Below are positions 1-6,340 of a stretch of 8,809 nt of DNA, in pieces. Source of the DNA: an uncultured Porphyromonadaceae bacterium (lineage in GTDB: Bacteria; Bacteroidota; Bacteroidia; Bacteroidales; Muribaculaceae); the NCBI GenBank assembly GCA_900552325.1, contig URZG01000077.1, positions 1 through 8,809 on the forward strand, given 5' to 3'. The position numbers and the translations under genes were made by a program. The notes beneath the pieces were generated by a model. That model ran no database searches. It was given only the letters and a program-made list of their open reading frames with translations, and was not told the DNA's origin. Position 1 is the stretch's first letter. Each line of letters starts with the position of its first letter.

Positions 1-18
1 TATTTCAGCGCTATTTTC

Positions 19-38
19 GGACGCTCCACGGAGCGTCC
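19..38. repeat. Perfect palindrome, REP-like
   Basis: GGACGCTCC (19-27) and GGAGCGTCC (30-38) are exact inverse complements separated by AC. The transcript could fold into a GC-rich hairpin with a small loop. Neither strand has a T-run directly after the stem, so it is not a standard intrinsic terminator. It lies between two copies of TATTTCAG (1-8, 52-59), each followed after 2-3 bases by TATTTT. A repetitive extragenic palindrome is the likeliest reading, by inference from form alone. Confidence 0.6.
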
Positions 39-146
39 CTACAGTTGAATATATTTCAGTTTATTTTGACACAACCTCATGCCGGATTCAGGTGAGGAAA
101 ATCTCGGCTACGCCGCTCAACTCCGCTGACGCAGTTGCTCCTAAGT

Positions 147-170
147 AAAAATCATGGTCGCGATCCTATG
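147..170 (-). terminator. Weak intrinsic terminator candidate after bla
   Basis: On the minus strand, 9 bases after the bla stop, CATAGG pairs with CCATG (one bulged A) around a 7-base loop, and is followed by A and then five T (151-147). The stem is only five pairs, so this is a weak candidate that fits its position at the end of the pepT-miaA-bla operon. Confidence 0.3.
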
Positions 171-178
171 AGGGTGGT

Positions 179-1129
179 TTAGAGCGGGGCGGAGAGGCAG
201 GCGTAGACGGTGGCTGAGATTCGGGCGATCGCGCTGGCGGCGGCTTTTTCGTCACCATTGAAGTCTTTCACCAGTACGGCCAGGGTGTAATGGTGCCCGT
301 CGGGGAGGGTGATGAAAGCTACATCGTTGTGGGCGGTCAGGATGCCGTTGGCGTCGCGGAACCCGGAGCCTGTCTTGTGTGCCACGGTCACACCCTCGAT
401 TTCAGCAAGAGGTGCCATGATGCGGTCTGTACCGGTGGCACATTCGCGCAGTGCGGTTCGTATCATCTCCTGGTCCGTGTTGCCAATGATGCTATCGGTG
501 AAGAGGCGGTCGATCAGCAGGGCGGCACCCAAGGGTGAGGAATGGTTGCGGTAGCACAGCGAATGGTCGTGCCACATTCCGGCCTCGGTTACATCCAGCC
601 GGAACGATTCGCGCGGAATGAGTGTGGCGATGAAACTGTCGACGTCGGCGATTCCCAGCAGGTTGTCGAACATGTAGTTGCTGGCATTATTGTCGCTTTG
701 CATCAGGGTGTAGCGCATCAGATCCTTCACTGTTAGGCGCAATGTGTCTGCAGTGTGTTCTTTCAGCATCGGCGACCAGGTGTCGGGATTGAGTGACGTG
801 CGCGGAATCGCCAGGAGAGTGTCGGGAGTCTGACCGTGTTCTTCGAGGAAACGGCATGTCGCTATGGTCTGATGGAGTTTGAACACACTCATCAGCGGGT
901 ATTTGTCCTCGTTGTTGACAGTCACAGTATCGCCGAGATCTGTAAGCACTGCCACGCCAATTTCGCCGGGATATTCAGCGACAATCTTCTCAAGAGAGTC
1001 TTTCAACGTCTCGATATCGTATTTATGATTGTCACTTTCGGTAGTGGCACCGGTTTTACGGCATGATGAGAGGGCTGAGGCTGCAAGCCACAGCAGAATA
1101 AAAAGTGCGAAAACGGATCTGTTTCTCAT
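179..1129 (-). CDS. bla: Class A beta-lactamase, subclass A2 (CfxA/CblA/PER-like), predicted lipoprotein
   Basis: This is a serine beta-lactamase of 316 residues that would hydrolyse beta-lactam antibiotics in the periplasm. The N-terminus is a lipoprotein signal: a basic start, a hydrophobic stretch and a lipobox LSSC with Cys23, followed by Arg rather than Asp. The active-site motifs are complete: SVFK at 81-84 (nucleophile Ser81, Lys84), SDN at 145-147, the omega-loop glutamate Glu182 in TEAGM, and HKTGSG at 251-256. The stretches YRNHSSPLGAA, TGTDRI and AHNDVA resemble CfxA/CblA of Bacteroidales. Residue 186, the Ambler 170 equivalent, is Trp, where classical class A enzymes have Asn. The ATG at 1129-1127 overlaps the miaA stop as ATGA, and I see no Bacteroidota promoter just upstream, so expression probably depends on the pepT-miaA transcript and on translational coupling. 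The family call is firm. Substrate range cannot be read from the sequence, and this is not a known cfxA or cblA allele that I can name. Confidence 0.95.
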   Translation of the reverse strand: MRNRSVFALFILLWLAASALSSCRKTGATTESDNHKYDIETLKDSLEKIVAEYPGEIGVAVLTDLGDTVTVNNEDKYPLMSVFKLHQTIATCRFLEEHGQTPDTLLAIPRTSLNPDTWSPMLKEHTADTLRLTVKDLMRYTLMQSDNNASNYMFDNLLGIADVDSFIATLIPRESFRLDVTEAGMWHDHSLCYRNHSSPLGAALLIDRLFTDSIIGNTDQEMIRTALRECATGTDRIMAPLAEIEGVTVAHKTGSGFRDANGILTAHNDVAFITLPDGHHYTLAVLVKDFNGDEKAAASAIARISATVYACLSAPL

Positions 1130-2025
1130 TCAATTTTTTTATCAAGAGTTGAAAGCAGTAGAGGCAGCGATGGAGCCGGAAGGATAGTGTAGTCGGAGGA
1201 TTTTTTGAGCCAGGTGAGCTGTTTTTTCGCGAATACGCGTGTATTCTTCTGTATGCGCGCCACGGCGGTAGGGAGATCCCATTCTCCGTCGAGATGGCGG
1301 AAAAGTTCCTTGTAACCCACAGTGTTGAGCGAGTTGAGGTGACGGAGCGGGTAGACGCGCCGAGCCTCGTCGAGGAATCCATTCTCCATCATCAGCTCAA
1401 CCCGGCGGTTGATGCGGGCGAACATCTCCTCACGTTCCGGCACGATGGCATATTTGCGGATGGCGAAAGGTCGCTCCTTGGCGGTTCCGGTACGCAGCGA
1501 CGAGTAGGGCACCCCGCTCTCGAGACATATCTCCAAGGCATGTATCAGGCGCCTCGGATTGCAGAGGTCGGCGGTCAGGAGATAGTCCGGATCAAGTTCG
1601 CGCAGGCGGCCGGTGATTCCCTCCAGCCCTTCCTTTTCATAAAAAGCCAGACAATCGGCACGCACTTCGGGCGAGATTGTGGGGAGGTTGTCGATGCCTC
1701 GGCACACGGCGTCGACATACATCATCGAGCCGCCGCAGAGTATCGCGCGGTCGCTGCGCGCGAAGAGGTCGTCGAGGATGCGCAACACATCGTTCTCGAA
1801 CTCGGCGGCGCTGTAGTATGCGTCAAGTTCCAGGAACCCCACCAGATGGTGGGGCGCCCGGCTTAACTCTTCATGTGTGGGGGAGGCCGTGCCTATCGGG
1901 ATGCCGCGGAACACCTGGCGCGAGTCGGCTGATATGATCTCGCAGCCGAGATAGCGCGCCAGTTCAATGGCAAGCGCGGTCTTGCCCGAGGCTGTAGGCC
2001 CGGTGATGACAATCAGTTCTTTGAT
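1126..2025 (-). CDS. miaA: tRNA dimethylallyltransferase MiaA, start codon unresolved
   Basis: MiaA transfers a dimethylallyl group from DMAPP to N6 of A37 in tRNAs that read codons beginning with U, the first step towards ms2i6A. From the start used here (ATC at 2025) the protein is 299 residues, close to the usual 300-316. Visible motifs are the P-loop GPTASGKT (9-16), SADSRQ (32-37, with catalytic Asp34), GGSMMY (98-103), NPRR (156-159), TVGYKEL near 237 and the C-terminal TRVFAKKQLTW near 262. The stop overlaps the bla ATG. The start is odd: between the pepT TAA (2040-2038, same frame) and the P-loop there is no ATG, GTG or TTG. The candidates are ATC at 2028 or 2025, CTG at 2016 and ATT at 2013. 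The first standard codon, GTG at 1914, lies after the P-loop and SADSRQ and would remove the active site. I chose 2025 because KELIVITGP after it resembles family N-termini. That choice is inference. Confidence 0.9.
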   Translation of the reverse strand: MKELIVITGPTASGKTALAIELARYLGCEIISADSRQVFRGIPIGTASPTHEELSRAPHHLVGFLELDAYYSAAEFENDVLRILDDLFARSDRAILCGGSMMYVDAVCRGIDNLPTISPEVRADCLAFYEKEGLEGITGRLRELDPDYLLTADLCNPRRLIHALEICLESGVPYSSLRTGTAKERPFAIRKYAIVPEREEMFARINRRVELMMENGFLDEARRVYPLRHLNSLNTVGYKELFRHLDGEWDLPTAVARIQKNTRVFAKKQLTWLKKSSDYTILPAPSLPLLLSTLDKKIE

Positions 2026-2037
2026 GATGTCAGGGAT

Positions 2038-3261
2038 TTATTCGGGGTTGGCAACAAGGCGTGCGATCTCCACGATGACGTCGCGGGCTTTTTCCATCGA
2101 CTGCACCGGCACGAACTCATAACGTCCGTGGAAGTTGAGGCCGCCGGCGAAGATGTTGGGGCACGGGAGCCCTTTGAAAGAGAGCTGGGCGCCGTCCGTG
2201 CCGCCGCGGATGGGCTGCACTTTGGGTGTGACGCCGGCGCGGAGCATGGCTTTCTCGGCCACCTCGATGATATGCATCACCGGTTCGATTTTCTCGCGCA
2301 TGTTGTAGTACTGGTCCTTGATCTCGATGGAGCAGCAGCCGGGGAACTCATTGTTGGTCTTGCGCACGAGGTGCTCCAACTCGCGTTTGCGGCGCTCGAA
2401 GCGGTCGCGGTCGTGGTCGCGGACGATGTAGGTGAGCACTGTCTGTTCCACCGAACCCTCGATGCCTACAAGGTGATAGAATCCTTCGTATCCCTCGGTA
2501 TGTTCCGGGGTCTCCCAACGCGGTAGCATGAGTATGAACTGGTTGGCGATGCGGATGGAGTTGATCATCTTGTGTTTTGCCGAACCGGGATGCACGTTGC
2601 GGCCGGTGAAGGTCACGCGGGCCGAGGCGGCGTTGAAGTTCTCGAATTCAAGCTCGCCGATCTCGCCGCCGTCCATGGTGTATGCCCAGTCGGCGCCGAA
2701 AAGCTTCACATCGAATTTGTGGGCGCCCTGGCCGATCTCTTCGTCGGGATTGAAGGCAACGCGGATTTTGCCGTGTTCGATTTCGGGATGCGACTGGAGG
2801 TATTCCACAGCCGAAAGGATCTCGGCGATACCTGCCTTGTCGTCGGCGCCCAAGAGGGTGGTGCCGTCGGTGGTGATCAGATCCTGCCCCACATAGTTGA
2901 GCATCTCGGGGAACTCCGCGGGGTCGAGCACGATCCCTTTCTCTACGTTGAGGGTTATCGCCGAGCCGTCGTAGTTGTTGACACGCTGCGGGTTTACGTT
3001 ATGCCCCGACATATCGGGCGAAGTGTCGAGGTGGGCGATGAATCCCACCGTAGGCACTTGCCGTGAGGTATTTGCGGGGAGAGTGGCCATCAGGTAGCCG
3101 TTTTCGTCAAGGGTGATATCTTCCAGCCCCATCTCGTGCAGCTCCTTTTCAAGAGCGCGGGCGAATTTATACTGCCCGGGGGTGGAGGGGGTGAGGTTGG
3201 TGAGTTCGTCGCTCTGTGTGTCGAATTTCACATAGCGGAGGAAGCGGTCGATCAGATTCAT
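2038..3261 (-). CDS. pepT: Peptidase T (tripeptide aminopeptidase), M20 family
   Basis: PepT is a cytoplasmic di-zinc aminopeptidase that releases the N-terminal residue of tripeptides. The 407-residue product matches the family length of about 408. The metal and catalytic residues are all visible: His77 and Asp79 in AHLDTSPD, Asp140 in LLGADDKAG, Glu174 and Glu175 in NPDEEIGQG, Asp197 in TMDGGEIGE and His378 in LNFHGRYEF. His224 in RNVHPGSAK belongs to the dimerisation/lid domain, and IRGGTDGAQLSF is the usual C-terminal signature. The frame is open back to a TTG at 3285, but that codon overlaps the -7 promoter element (3283-3290), and MNLIDRF from the ATG at 3261 aligns with known PepT N-termini, so 3261 is the start. 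It is the first gene after a recognisable promoter and is followed, in the same frame, by miaA after a single TAA. Confidence 0.97.
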   Translation of the reverse strand: MNLIDRFLRYVKFDTQSDELTNLTPSTPGQYKFARALEKELHEMGLEDITLDENGYLMATLPANTSRQVPTVGFIAHLDTSPDMSGHNVNPQRVNNYDGSAITLNVEKGIVLDPAEFPEMLNYVGQDLITTDGTTLLGADDKAGIAEILSAVEYLQSHPEIEHGKIRVAFNPDEEIGQGAHKFDVKLFGADWAYTMDGGEIGELEFENFNAASARVTFTGRNVHPGSAKHKMINSIRIANQFILMLPRWETPEHTEGYEGFYHLVGIEGSVEQTVLTYIVRDHDRDRFERRKRELEHLVRKTNNEFPGCCSIEIKDQYYNMREKIEPVMHIIEVAEKAMLRAGVTPKVQPIRGGTDGAQLSFKGLPCPNIFAGGLNFHGRYEFVPVQSMEKARDVIVEIARLVANPE

Positions 3262-3282
3262 GGTGTGAGGTGTTTGTTTTCG

Positions 3283-3314
3283 CAAAGTTAATCTTTTATC
3301 CCCAACCCCGCAAA
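3283..3314 (-). promoter_or_regulatory. Bacteroidota-type promoter for pepT-miaA-bla
   Basis: On the minus strand, TTTG (3314-3311) is followed after exactly 20 bp by TAACTTTG (3290-3283). This matches the Bacteroides primary sigma factor consensus of TTTG, 19-21 bp, TAnnTTTG. Transcription would begin near 3277, leaving a leader of about 15 nt before the pepT ATG at 3261. The site lies in the 81-bp gap between the antiporter stop and pepT. I found no other CAAAnnTA (minus-strand TAnnTTTG) match in the window, so this is the best visible promoter for the three downstream genes. The element match is seen directly; its activity is inferred. Confidence 0.8.
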
Positions 3315-3342
3315 TTTCTTTTCACGGTGCGGCTGAGGCAGG

Positions 3343-5571
3343 TCAGCGGAGGCGGGAGGTGTCGGAGGGACGGCCCACGAGCCACAGGCGGTCGCCGGGG
3401 AGGAGCGGGGTGAGGGCCGGGCGGTCGATGAAGTCGTCGCCGCGCTGCAGGGCCACCACGAGTGTTTTGTAGTTCTTGCGTACGTCGGCACCGGCAAGGG
3501 TCTCGCCGATGAGAGGGGAGCTCTCGGTGAGCACCACCGATCCGAGACGGAAATCGGGAGCCGGGGCACCGGTGGCTTCAAGCTGAGGTTCCGACTCGAT
3601 CACGGGGAGTACGGCGGCAATCTGTTCGTCGGTGCCGATTACCCCGACGTTGTCGCCCGGGAAAAGGCGCGTGTCGCCGGTCGGTACCGTGATGGTGACC
3701 GGACCGCGCTGTATCATCACCACATCCACGCCGTAGCGGGAGCGCAGGCCGGTATTGCGGAGGCGGTCACCCACGAAGGGGCAGCCGTAACCGACCTGCA
3801 TGTGTGCCAGATGTAGGTCACTTACCAGTGTGTTGTTCAGACCGGTGCGGCGCAGCTCGCGTTCGTTGAGATTCTCGAGGAAACGGCTCTCTATGCTTCG
3901 CAACTGATTGTTTAGGCGTCGCGACAGGAGCATCAGCAGTATTATGAGACACCCCAGACCGATGAGCACGCCCACTCGCATAGAGTAGGCCTGCGAAAGG
4001 ACCCAGATAATGAAGCCCAGGGCTATCAGCAGCCTGAAAACCATCATGACGATGCGCGGCACTTTGAGCTGTGCGTCGGTGAGGGCGGCAGGCGTTTCTT
4101 CTTCACCCTCTTTGGGTCTGGCGGGAGGAAGGCAGAGCGCGAGCAGGAAAGGCGACATCGCCATGAGTGTGGCGGCCGACCAGATGAGATTGCTCCATGC
4201 CGGAATAACATCATTAAGCCACGGTCGCAGGTAGCGCATCGACACCAGGCCTATGGCGATAAGTAGGATGGAGTAGAGGAGCACTCGCCACAGATAGCGC
4301 CGCGCCAGCTGGAGCCATGCCGCCGAAGTGCCTGACGATGCCTGACGCGAGGCCTCCTCGCCGTAGCGGTTGATGAGGAAATTCAGACGTGCCGGGAGGT
4401 GCCGTTCCACGAAGTTGTAGAACGGGTCGGCCATGCGTATGAAGTATGGGGTGGTGAAGGTGGTGATCACCGACACCGCCACTACGATAGGATAGATCTC
4501 GGGATTGAGCACTCCGAGCGACATGCCGAGCGAGGCGATGATGAAGGCGAACTCACCGATCTGCGTAAGCGAGAAGCCCGATTCGATGGCTACTTTGAGG
4601 CTTTGGCCGGTGATCAGCATACCGAAGGTGCCGAAGATTATCATTCCCACTATTACCGATGCCGAGAGGATAAGGATCGGGAGCCAGTACTGCACTATCA
4701 CCGACGGCTGCACCATCATGCCTACCGAGATGAAGAATACCGACCCGAAAAGATCCTTCACCGGCATCGTGACATGCTCGATGCGCTCGGCATAGCTCGT
4801 GCCGGCGAGAATGGATCCCATCACGAAAGCGCCGAGAGCCATCGAGAATCCGCACATCACCGAGAATACGGCCATTGAAAGACAAAGTCCCATCGATACC
4901 ACGAGCAGGGTCTCGTTGTTGAGGAAACGCCGTGTGCGGTTGAGCAGCGTGGGGAGCAGATAGACTCCAACCAGAAACCATATCACCAGGAAGAACACCA
5001 GTTTGCTGATGCTGAGGAGCATCTCGCCCCCCTCCACCGTCTTGTTGATGGCTATGGACGACAGCACCACCATCATCACCACGGCGAAAAGGTCCTCCAC
5101 GATAAGGACGGCGAACACCATCGAGGCGAATTTCTTCTGCCTCAGGTTCATATCCGTGAACGCCTTTATGATGATCGTGGTGGACGACATGGAGAGCATA
5201 CCGCCGAGGAACAGCGAGTTTATCATCGTGAACCCCAAAAGTTTCCCTATGGCGAAGCCCGTGGCCATCATACCCAGGACTATTATCAGCGCCGTGACTA
5301 CCGCCGATCCTCCGGTATTGACAAGTTTCTTGAAACTGAACTCAAGACCGAGAGAGAAGAGGAGTACCACGATACCGATCTGTGCCCAGAATTCGATGTT
5401 GGCCTCGGTAGTTACGGACGGGAGCGCCGTGAAGTTTGGGGAGGCGAGGAAGCCTGCCACGATGTAGCCCAGCACCACGGGCTGTCTGATCCATTTGAAC
5501 AGCAGCGTGACTCCCGCCCCGAGGAGCAGGATAAAGGCAAGGTCCGAAATGAGTCCTTCTACGTCTGGCAT
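3343..5571 (-). CDS. CPA2-family cation:proton antiporter with two RCK_C (TrkA-C) domains
   Basis: This is an inner-membrane monovalent cation/proton antiporter of the CPA2 (Kef/YbaL-like) group, 742 residues long. Residues about 7-385 form the exchanger domain, with hydrophobic helices and family motifs: VVLLFSLGLEFSFKKL near 68-83, SMSSTTIIIK at 127-136, an acidic pair Glu159-Asp160 in VEDLFAV expected to be the ion-binding site, VFFISVGMM at 278-286 and LTQIGEFAFI at 335-344. Residues about 425-550 add three or four further membrane helices split by a charged loop (KEGEEET). Two RCK_C-like beta domains follow at about 583-660 and 672-742, each ending in a PGD motif (LFPGD, LLPGD) and a hydrophobic strand. 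I see no Rossmann RCK_N domain. The ATG is 9 bp after the surE stop, so the genes are probably cotranscribed. The ion (K+ or Na+) and the regulating ligand cannot be told from the sequence. Confidence 0.9.
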   Translation of the reverse strand: MPDVEGLISDLAFILLLGAGVTLLFKWIRQPVVLGYIVAGFLASPNFTALPSVTTEANIEFWAQIGIVVLLFSLGLEFSFKKLVNTGGSAVVTALIIVLGMMATGFAIGKLLGFTMINSLFLGGMLSMSSTTIIIKAFTDMNLRQKKFASMVFAVLIVEDLFAVVMMVVLSSIAINKTVEGGEMLLSISKLVFFLVIWFLVGVYLLPTLLNRTRRFLNNETLLVVSMGLCLSMAVFSVMCGFSMALGAFVMGSILAGTSYAERIEHVTMPVKDLFGSVFFISVGMMVQPSVIVQYWLPILILSASVIVGMIIFGTFGMLITGQSLKVAIESGFSLTQIGEFAFIIASLGMSLGVLNPEIYPIVVAVSVITTFTTPYFIRMADPFYNFVERHLPARLNFLINRYGEEASRQASSGTSAAWLQLARRYLWRVLLYSILLIAIGLVSMRYLRPWLNDVIPAWSNLIWSAATLMAMSPFLLALCLPPARPKEGEEETPAALTDAQLKVPRIVMMVFRLLIALGFIIWVLSQAYSMRVGVLIGLGCLIILLMLLSRRLNNQLRSIESRFLENLNERELRRTGLNNTLVSDLHLAHMQVGYGCPFVGDRLRNTGLRSRYGVDVVMIQRGPVTITVPTGDTRLFPGDNVGVIGTDEQIAAVLPVIESEPQLEATGAPAPDFRLGSVVLTESSPLIGETLAGADVRKNYKTLVVALQRGDDFIDRPALTPLLPGDRLWLVGRPSDTSRLR

Positions 5572-5580
5572 TATGGCTGT

Positions 5581-6336
5581 TCAGGAGAGGGCGGCGCGCT
5601 CGGCGTCGGTGACATTCTGGTCGGCGCGTTCAGGCACTATTGTGGCGTAGTTGCGGTCGAGCCAGTAGAGGTCTGTTTCAGGATTGTCGGGTTCGAGATT
5701 TACCTGTCGTCCGGTGAGCCAATAGAACGGCTTGCCGTGAGGATCGGTATAGGTGGCGTACTCCTCGGTCCAGTAGCTGCGGGCCGAGCGCACGGTCTTG
5801 ATCCCTTCTATTTTTACTTTGGCGGGGAAATTGACGTTGAGGCATACCCCCTCGGGAAGTCCCTCGGAGAGCACTTGGGCCACGATATCGGTGATGAAAG
5901 GCTCACACTCGGAGAAATCGGCTTTCAGCGAATGATGCAGCAGGGAGAACCCTACCGACGGTATGCCGATCATGCACCCCTCGAATACGGCTCCCATTGT
6001 GCCCGAATAGATCACTGAGTTGCCGGCATTTGAGCCGTGGTTGATGCCGGAGAGGAGGATCACCGGGCGCCGCGGCACGATATGATGCATGGCCAGTTTC
6101 ACACAGTCTACCGGAGTGCCGGTGACGGAGTGGACTCTCGCGCCGTCGTATTCGTGGTGCTCAACGATGCGGAGCGGCGTGTTCACGGATATGGCGGATG
6201 ACTGTCCCGAGCGCGGTTCGGCCGGTGCCACGGCCCATACCTCGCCGAAAGGTTTCGCCCATTCGATGAGGCGATGCAGGCCGGGGGCCTTCACGCCGTC
6301 ATCGTTGGTAATCAGTATAAGGGGCTTTTCTGTCAT
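5581..6336 (-). CDS. surE: 5'/3'-nucleotidase SurE
   Basis: SurE is a metal-dependent phosphatase that removes phosphate from nucleoside 5'- and 3'-monophosphates, and in some species cuts short polyphosphate. The 251 residues match the family length (about 250). The four metal ligands are visible: Asp12 and Asp13 in TNDDGV, Ser43 in PRSGQSSA and Asn99 in LLSGINHGSNAG. The segment NSVIYSGTMGAVFEG is typical of the family, and TGTPVDCVKLA precedes the metal-binding Asn loop. The ATG sits 4 bp after the TGA of the coiled-coil gene, and the antiporter ATG follows 9 bp after its own stop, so it is in the middle of a tight operon. There is no sign of truncation or of a missing key residue. Confidence 0.97.
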   Translation of the reverse strand: MTEKPLILITNDDGVKAPGLHRLIEWAKPFGEVWAVAPAEPRSGQSSAISVNTPLRIVEHHEYDGARVHSVTGTPVDCVKLAMHHIVPRRPVILLSGINHGSNAGNSVIYSGTMGAVFEGCMIGIPSVGFSLLHHSLKADFSECEPFITDIVAQVLSEGLPEGVCLNVNFPAKVKIEGIKTVRSARSYWTEEYATYTDPHGKPFYWLTGRQVNLEPDNPETDLYWLDRNYATIVPERADQNVTDAERAALS

Positions 6337-6340
6337 GAAA

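Larger units (their letters stand above)
1..178. other. Non-coding region downstream of bla
   Basis: No convincing gene lies between the bla stop and the window edge. The region has lower GC at 41-75 than the genes and holds a palindrome (19-38), a short direct repeat (1-8 and 52-59) and a possible terminator (147-170). On the plus strand a short frame from the ATG at 79 runs 16 codons to TGA, which is too short to support as a gene. The stretch at about 75-150 may be part of a dispersed intergenic repeat, but a single copy cannot show that. Confidence 0.6.

Noticed and set aside
79..129. Short plus-strand frame from ATG 79 (16 codons)
   Set aside because: It is too short and has no promoter or family support. 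It probably falls within an intergenic repeat or spacer.
1294..1866. Plus-strand open frame opposite miaA
   Set aside because: It lies opposite conserved MiaA sequence, and its translation has no recognisable domain or supporting promoter.
1126..1914. miaA starting at GTG 1914
   Set aside because: This would remove the P-loop and SADSRQ, which are intact and in frame just upstream. The GTG codes for the Val of SRQVF inside the protein.
3262..3285. pepT starting at TTG 3285, eight residues earlier
   Set aside because: The TTG overlaps the -7 promoter element and would lie upstream of the predicted transcription start. The extra residues have no family support.
4399..4878. His/Glu-rich plus-strand open frame opposite the antiporter
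   Set aside because: The His-, Arg- and Glu-rich composition is the complement of membrane-helix codons, and there is no independent evidence for a gene.
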